Shown: piece after piece, positions 58,768-64,000 of the stretch
Layout: every line of letters starts with the position of its first letter
How positions within the stretch are numbered: the stretch's first letter is position 1
DNA from: Isoetes taiwanensis
Taxonomy: Eukaryota > Streptophyta > Lycopodiopsida > Isoetales > Isoetaceae
Direction: 5' to 3'
Assembly: GCA_021234155.1 (NCBI GenBank)
Contig: JAJEKV010000102.1
Span: 2,040,456 to 2,104,455, forward strand
Length of the DNA stretch: 64,000 nt
The notes under the pieces: model-generated
The model's database searches: none
The model's input: only the letters and a program-made list of their open reading frames with translations
What the model was told of the DNA's origin: nothing
Made by a program: the position numbers and the translations under genes

Positions 58768-59725
58768 CTATGCAAATACCAAATCCGTAATGGCCAAGCC
58801 CCCATCCTCTCGGGGGCGGAGACACTTCCACCAAGCCACTTTAACAACCGCCCCTTCATCATCCCCACCCCACACAAAATTTCGAACAATCTTATCCAAA
58901 GCCTGTATCTTACCCTCAGGAGCTAGCATCGCAGATGCTGTATACACATGAGTGCTACAAAGTACTGACTTGGCAATAGTGATCCTACCTGCCATGGACA
59001 ACTTGCTACCCTTCCACCAATTGAGGTGTTTCTGCAACCCCTGCAAAATCTCATCCCACACCCTCCCCATGGAAACATCCCCTCCAAAGGGAATACCCAG
59101 CAGCTTAGTACACACATTACCTGGAAGCACCTTCCAAGGGAATAGAGCCAAACAAGGGGGAGGCGGAGTCAGCTGGGCCCATAATGCGGAGCACTTACCC
59201 CAATTCAGAAGAATGCCTGAGGCCAAGGAGAAAGTATCTAACAAACCCTTCACATTCCGCAAATTCCTCTCTTCTGCCACCAAGAAGAGGAAAGTGTCAT
59301 CGGCAAACTGGTTAATAATCTGCTGGCTACCATCCTGCATCCGAAGCCCATCCACCACTCCCTCCTCCACTGCAGCCAAAAACAAATGAGACAGTGCCTC
59401 CGCCACAATCGTAAACAAAAATGGCGCCAAAGGGCACCCCCCGGCGCACCCTCTCGCCTAAGGAGAAAAAAGGCGGAGGGTTCACCCCGCACACCACCGT
59501 AGCCTGCGGCTTTCACCTATGCGACTTCATGGATGCCTCTCAGAAGCGTGGACCACAACCCAATGCTAACATCATGGCAGACAAGAACTCCCAACGGACA
59601 CTATCGTAAGCTTTGGCAAAGTCAAGCTTAAGATAGGCAATGTCTTGACCTGTTCTTCTGGCCCAATAGAGGCCCTCATAAGCTGCAGCAACATTAGTCA
59701 AAATGTTCCTCCCAGGGACAAACCC
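58768..59725 (-). pseudogene. L1-type reverse transcriptase
   Basis: KLDFAKAYDSVRWEFL (about 59625) is RT block 3. INQFADDTFLFLVAEE (about 59320) carries the catalytic FADD. ILLNWGKCSALW, LLGIPFGGDVSMG and WKGSKLSMAGRITIAKSVL follow in the usual L1 order. A frameshift lies near 59440-59540. Confidence 0.9.
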
Positions 59726-59739
59726 ATCTGTGCTCATTT

Positions 59740-60460
59740 ATTTGTTACCCTGCAATTAGAGATTTCGTACTTTTTGTTAAGAGTTAGATTTGTGGAATCG
59801 TAGCATCTCTAGATGGTTTAATGAGTGTGAGACCTTAATTTAACTGAAGAATTCTTGTAATATGCTTTGGAGAATTAAAAAGGTTTGGATCATTGATGAG
59901 AAGTACTGGGGAGTGGTCCACAGTAAAAGAGCTATTGGCAAAGCTATGTAAATATTCCAATGTAGCCCAATAATATAAGGGCAAGGGAAAATAATATTCT
60001 AGAATGGGACTCGCATGAAACCGACTTAGACTTGCTTCTCATTCATCTCAGCAGATTTTCTACAATGGTGGATAGTGGGTAGCCGCACACATGCGAACTA
60101 CCCATAAAAAATAAAGGGAAAATCCAATTATATCATTTGGACCCCAACAAAATACAATGCTAATAGAGATCAGGGCTAGTGTACTGCAAAAGCTTATCAC
60201 CGGATTAAAAACCCGCCCTTTTCGGTTTTCGAGGAAAAACCTAGTGATAAGCCTTCGCAAGGGGCTTGGACAAACGTAAAGGCATAAAAATCGCTCCCAA
60301 AACCCACGAATGGAAAAGTCGGCAAAACAGATGCCGCGCTAACCCAGACGCACATCACCAACAAAACAACAAGACAAACCAAACCTCCCAGTGGAGGGGT
60401 TGATTACGCTACCGTGCCACGCGATAAAAATACAATAACAAAGAAGGGGGGGGGGTGGGT
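59740..60460. other. host flank and unassigned sequence
   Basis: No gene recognised. TTCTAGAATGGGACTCG at 59997-60013 recurs at 60642-60658, so 60014-60641 may be an insertion with 17-bp target repeats. Confidence 0.4.
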
Positions 60461-60643
60461 TCAAAGAGAATAAGGTAATCACGAGAGAGAAGAGGAAGCG
60501 CCGATGAGAAGTCGGGGCGTAAACGCCGCCTAAAATAGCGAACTCCCAACCAGAATCCGGACATGCGCCGCCCGCATGCATGCAAAATGCATGCTCGCCC
60601 CATTCTAGAATGGCGATCCGATGTCTCTCGGATCGATGAGATT
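60461..60643. repeat. 180-bp duplicated block, copy A
   Basis: TCAAAGAGAATAAGGTAA through GATCGATGAGATT. It matches 60826-61004 closely and includes CGCCCGCATGCATGCAAAA and CATTCTAGAATGGCGATCCG. A minus-strand frame through both copies reads GWEFAILGVYAPTSHR-like sequence. Confidence 0.8.
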
Positions 60644-60825
60644 CTAGAATGGGACTCGTGATGAAACCAACAAACCGCCTCGGATACCAAAGGACTTCCT
60701 TAACAAACTAGGATCGAGGACCTAAGGTCACGGATGAAGGCTAAAGGCGAGAACGGACAACATGAAAAACGCCAATTAATTGGCCAAACCAGTGCGGAAG
60801 AAGCCCCTCCCCCCCTCGAAACAAT

Positions 60826-61004
60826 TCAAAAGAGAATAAGGTAAAGCTGAGAGAGAAGAGGAAGCGCCCGATGAGAAGTCGGGCGTAAACGCCTAAAATA
60901 GCGAACTCCCAACCAGAACGGACATGCGCCGCCCGCATGCATGCAAAACATGCATGCTCGTCCCATTCTAGAATGGCGATCCGATGTCTCCGATCGATGA
61001 GATT
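60826..61004. repeat. 180-bp duplicated block, copy B
   Basis: The second copy of the block at 60461. It is 365 bp away in the same orientation, with short indels in GC-rich spots. Confidence 0.8.
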
Positions 61005-61665
61005 TCTGAAGGAGACCATTACCGAAATATCTACCAAGAAGCTAGGTTTTATTTAAAGGAGACTGTGACGTTCATTCAAATGAAGAAGCAACAGATATAT
61101 TTAGTTGGGTCATGGCAATAATTAAGGAAAGGGCATACACTATCAAAAGGACACATTATAAAGGCCTTTACCATTTGAAAAAGAAACCATCGAAACTATA
61201 CAAGGGCAGCGACCAACTGTTCCGGAGTACTCGACCAACAATCATTGTAGCTATGTCCAAAATCTATTGTATAAGAGGATCGTCTTAGGAAGAGTTATTC
61301 TAACCATTTTCGGCGGTGTCGACCAATTTCAGAGGAAGAAGGCAAGTCGGCTATCCAACCAGAGGACCCGCAACCATTGCTAAAGACTTTGGACCTTCCA
61401 AAGAATCAAGCTAATGATCCTCTTCCTAAGCCAGTCTTAAGCCAGTGTAAATTCCCCTTATCAAAGACTATGGTTAAGTGGTGATAACCTATTGCCAGTT
61501 ACCGGTTATAGTTTTGCTAATATAGCCTTTTGGAGGTGGAGCCAGTTGAGCGGTTAAGTATTATATCATGGCAATTATCCAAATATGATCCAGATTATCC
61601 AGCACTTTATTGTTTGCCAGTATAAGATTTGTTATTATAAGTGCCCAAATTCCCTCAATCATACA
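61005..61665 (+). repeat. LTR-like region (5' boundary unknown)
   Basis: It ends CAATCATACA two bases before a primer-binding site, so its right part should be a 5' LTR. TGTGACG at 61064 is one possible left end. No second copy is present in the window to confirm it. Confidence 0.45.
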
Positions 61666-61667
61666 AT

Positions 61668-61680
61668 TGGTATCAGAGCT
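61668..61680 (+). other. primer-binding site of LTR element
   Basis: TGGTATCAGAGCT, complementary to initiator tRNA-Met. Confidence 0.75.
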
Positions 61681-61924
61681 CAATTTTGGTGTTTACAAAC
61701 GAAGTTGTATGTGCTATAGGTGGTTTGGACTTCGCAGTACAGCGTAAATAGATGTGTAAAGGCAAAGCAGAAATCTACCTATCCCTAAGACTATATTTCA
61801 ATGCAGTTGAAGAAGATTTTTGTTCCTTGGTCATGAGATTATTCCATTACTGAAGCAACACTACTGAAGATGCGATAGAAGGTTACTCATTGCATCATAT
61901 TTCAGCACCTCTAGCTATGTCGGA

Positions 61925-63308
61925 TTGCAGCACTTCCGTTTCGGTCTCCACCCTGGTATGTTTTCTTCATGTGCTTTACCTTCTGAGGTAAGCTCTCTTA
62001 TTTTGAATAGCTCCAACTTTGTTGTATCCGGGGTCTCTTCTGTTCCTATTAATGCCTCAATTGGCCTCCAATTGCCAGCAAACTCTCGGCTTAATCCTTT
62101 AGCTCTTGATGGTGTACCTTCTGCCTCATTTTCTGGTCTACAACAATTTCCTCCTCTTCCTTCATCTCAGTTTGTTCTTGCTTCTTCCAACCCCTCCTTG
62201 CATCCTGGTTCTGGAACTCCTAGTGGTGTAACTCCAATGCATGCTGCTTCTTCTATGCCAGCAAGTGCTTCTACTACTCCTGCTGTTGGGACATCAACTA
62301 ATCTCGGCTTTCGTGCTCCTCATACACGCTTCAGTGATTGGATTAAGTGGGATATGTCTTCCAGTGTTAGAAGTGCCCGGGTCTCTGCCGCTATGAATAT
62401 TTTGGTTGCAAATAATAAACGCGATGTCTCGGCATACTTGAAGGAGTTGCAATCTATGGCTGATCATATGGATGTTCAGTTACCTTCTGAGGATGTTTTT
62501 TATGAGCCGGATCAGTGTGCTATTATGTTTGCTAATGCTGGTGAACCTGTGATTGCAATTGATCATAACTCACATTTGCAATGTGTTCGAATTTGGTTTC
62601 TCATGCGGTTGTATGTCATTTCACGGGGCAGTTCCTTGATCTCTGTATGATGGGTTTTTGGTTTTACAGCATCTCCAAAGGCTAAAGTTGCCTACTTTTG
62701 AGTCCTTGAAAGTTCTTGACAAAAAGAATAATTTTTTCTTTATCATGTTTGATTCTCCTGTTCCTGTGGATAAGCTTGTAGAGCGTGGAGTAGAGCCCTT
62801 ATTGGGAAACTATCTGCTATATCAAGCTTATACACCTGGTTTTGCACCTAATAATTCAAGTGCTCTCCGCATGCCTTGTTGGTTTGCTTTGGAAGACTTT
62901 CCAATTGAAATGCAAGTTCCCGAGTTCATGGTGGCTATTGCTAACGGTCTGGAGTTGCATCTTGCCCGCTCTATTGTCAATGGTCCTCGCATTTGTGTAT
63001 CTCTGCCTATTTCGGCTTTTGAGCAGAAGTTCAATGATCTGCTTCGAAAAGTTTACCAGAATGGCCCTACTAATAATGAAGTTCGGACACGATTTGCAAG
63101 GGCATTTGTATGGCAGAACACCCCCAAAGCTTTGGCTGATCCAGAAAATTATAAGGTGAATTGGGCATCTCTGGCTGCAGATTCTCATAGATATTCTATA
63201 GTTCACAAAAGTAAGGAAGAAGTTAACTGTTTTGATGTTAACTTGAATGTAATTATGAATCACATTAGAAGTCTTTTCGATATGAGTAAGAAAGTCAAGA
63301 AGATATAA
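61925..63308 (+). pseudogene. DUF4283-type gag-like ORF (frameshifted)
   Basis: Two frames, 61925-62650 and 62658-63308, together encode one protein. The first has a Ser/Pro/Ala-rich N-terminus (PPLPSSQFVLASSNPSLHPG) and then FSDWIKWDMSSSVRSARVSA. The second has NNFFFIMFDSPVPVDKLVER, LLYQAYTPGFAPNNSSALRM and CWFALEDFPIEMQVPEFMVA, matching the DUF4283 fold found in plant retroelement gag/ORF1 proteins. The frame shift is near 62590-62660. The first in-frame ATG is at 61958; an ATG at 61917 is in another frame. DUF4283 is more usual in LINE ORF1, yet an LTR-type primer-binding site precedes it. Confidence 0.6.
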
Positions 63309-64000
63309 CTATTAAAAAAGCAAATTTGTTAAGGCTAGAAGGGAGCTATGAACTGTCTTGATGCTACATGCAAGCCGTTATACACACGGATATCCAAGAA
63401 GAAAAAAAGCTATTAAGCTTATCGGTCTTGATTTACCTAACAATTCGGCTTTGGTGGAGTATTTGAAGAAGGAGGAAGAAAATCTGATGGCCATGCTTTC
63501 GCCACCATTGGGAGTGCTAGTATATCCAAAAAGCGTAGTTGAAGGAGGAAATAACGCCTTTGGAAGTTAATATAGAAGCTTATGGTCATAGGATGACTTT
63601 CCGGCATGCAAAGTGCAAACATATTACCGCTTTGCGGTTGCTCATCGAGGTAAGAAGGTTTTGAATGTTCATATGGGTATTTATGATCCGCCTGTGAGAT
63701 CAGTTTGCTGAAAAGATGTGAAGGTTGTGGTTTATCTTTTAGCTCGGATTATAGTTTTTTTATCAAGTTATCATGTGACCATAAGTTCCATGTGTGTTGC
63801 TTTGGTTACGCTTTTGGACACTATGCATTGTACGGTGGCGGGTTGTGGCATAGAAGTACCGTGAGAAGCTACAAGAAGAACTTGGCTACTTCAAGTCGAT
63901 GAACATGAAATATCCGAGGAGAATGAATCTTGATTCGAGATGTGAAAGTGACAAAGGTTAAGAAAAAACCCAGTGAAGGTTGAGAAGGCCGAGGATTCTA
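63309..64000 (+). pseudogene. retroelement continuation with RING-like Cys/His segment
   Basis: Short frames follow the gag-like ORF: 63358-63570 (KKAIKLIGLDLPNNSALVEY) and 63705-63902. The latter holds CEGCGLSFSSDYSFFIKLSC, then DHKFHVCC, a C-x2-C...C-x-H-x2-H-x2-C arrangement like the first half of a RING or related zinc finger; frame breaks hide the rest. It runs to the window edge. It may be part of the same element's polyprotein or a separate gene piece. Confidence 0.4.

Larger units (their letters stand above)
57462..59725 (-). mobile_element. L1-type LINE, 5'-truncated
   Basis: On the minus strand the element begins in mid-RT (DGFVPGRNILTN) and ends in a poly(A) seen as the T run at 57459-57475. 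14-bp target repeats flank it. These are the marks of target-primed reverse transcription with early arrest. The family differs from the LINE at 5-37 kb, which ends in simple repeats. Confidence 0.92.

Overview
This window is nuclear DNA of a land plant, most likely a fern or a close relative. Two cellular genes point that way: a nuclear-encoded plastid ribosomal protein S9 with a transit-peptide-like N-terminus (49372-50067, +), and an intron-free PLS-type pentatricopeptide repeat (PPR) protein (52820-55222, -). The phrasing of the PPR repeats resembles fern and lycophyte PPR proteins. The species call is an inference from style. Nearly everything else is transposable element sequence.

Layout. 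1-4983: the 3' end of one short-LTR element (LTR 1263-1454), a LINE tail, a 1.1-kb TGCATGCG repeat, a decayed minus-strand copia fragment, and a 5' LTR with primer-binding site of a second short-LTR element (4024-4227). About 4984-35190: one LINE (+) broken by two younger LTR retrotransposons. Insertion 1 is a copia element (5482-16165, -; target repeat CTTGC). It is itself interrupted by a 5060-bp Helitron (7073-12132) sitting inside the codon pair of the reverse transcriptase YIDD motif. Insertion 2 is a chromovirus-like gypsy element (16905-32650, -; target repeat GCGGA). It contains a second Helitron-like element (19115-24892) and tRNA-derived SINE-like units. The second Helitron carries a minisatellite whose units contain heat-shock elements, plus long purine tracts. 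35578-37612: a 5'-truncated copy of the same LINE family. 39111-49145: another gypsy element (-; 2.7-kb LTRs; target repeat ATAGG) whose 5' LTR ends 226 bp before the rps9 start codon.

Right third. rps9 and the PPR gene form a small gene island at 49.3-55.2 kb. It is followed by a 121-nt fold-back (55587-55707), a short TGCG repeat, a 5'-truncated L1-type LINE (57462-59725, -; 14-bp target repeats), a duplicated 180-bp block, and the 5' part of another LTR-type element whose first ORF looks like a DUF4283 gag (61.7-63.9 kb).

The transposon order can be read from the nesting: LINE first, then the copia and gypsy insertions, then the Helitrons. The copia LTRs are about 99% identical where they overlap, so the Helitron splitting its pol is recent. 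No tool was run; all family calls are by eye from translated motifs, terminal sequences and target duplications.
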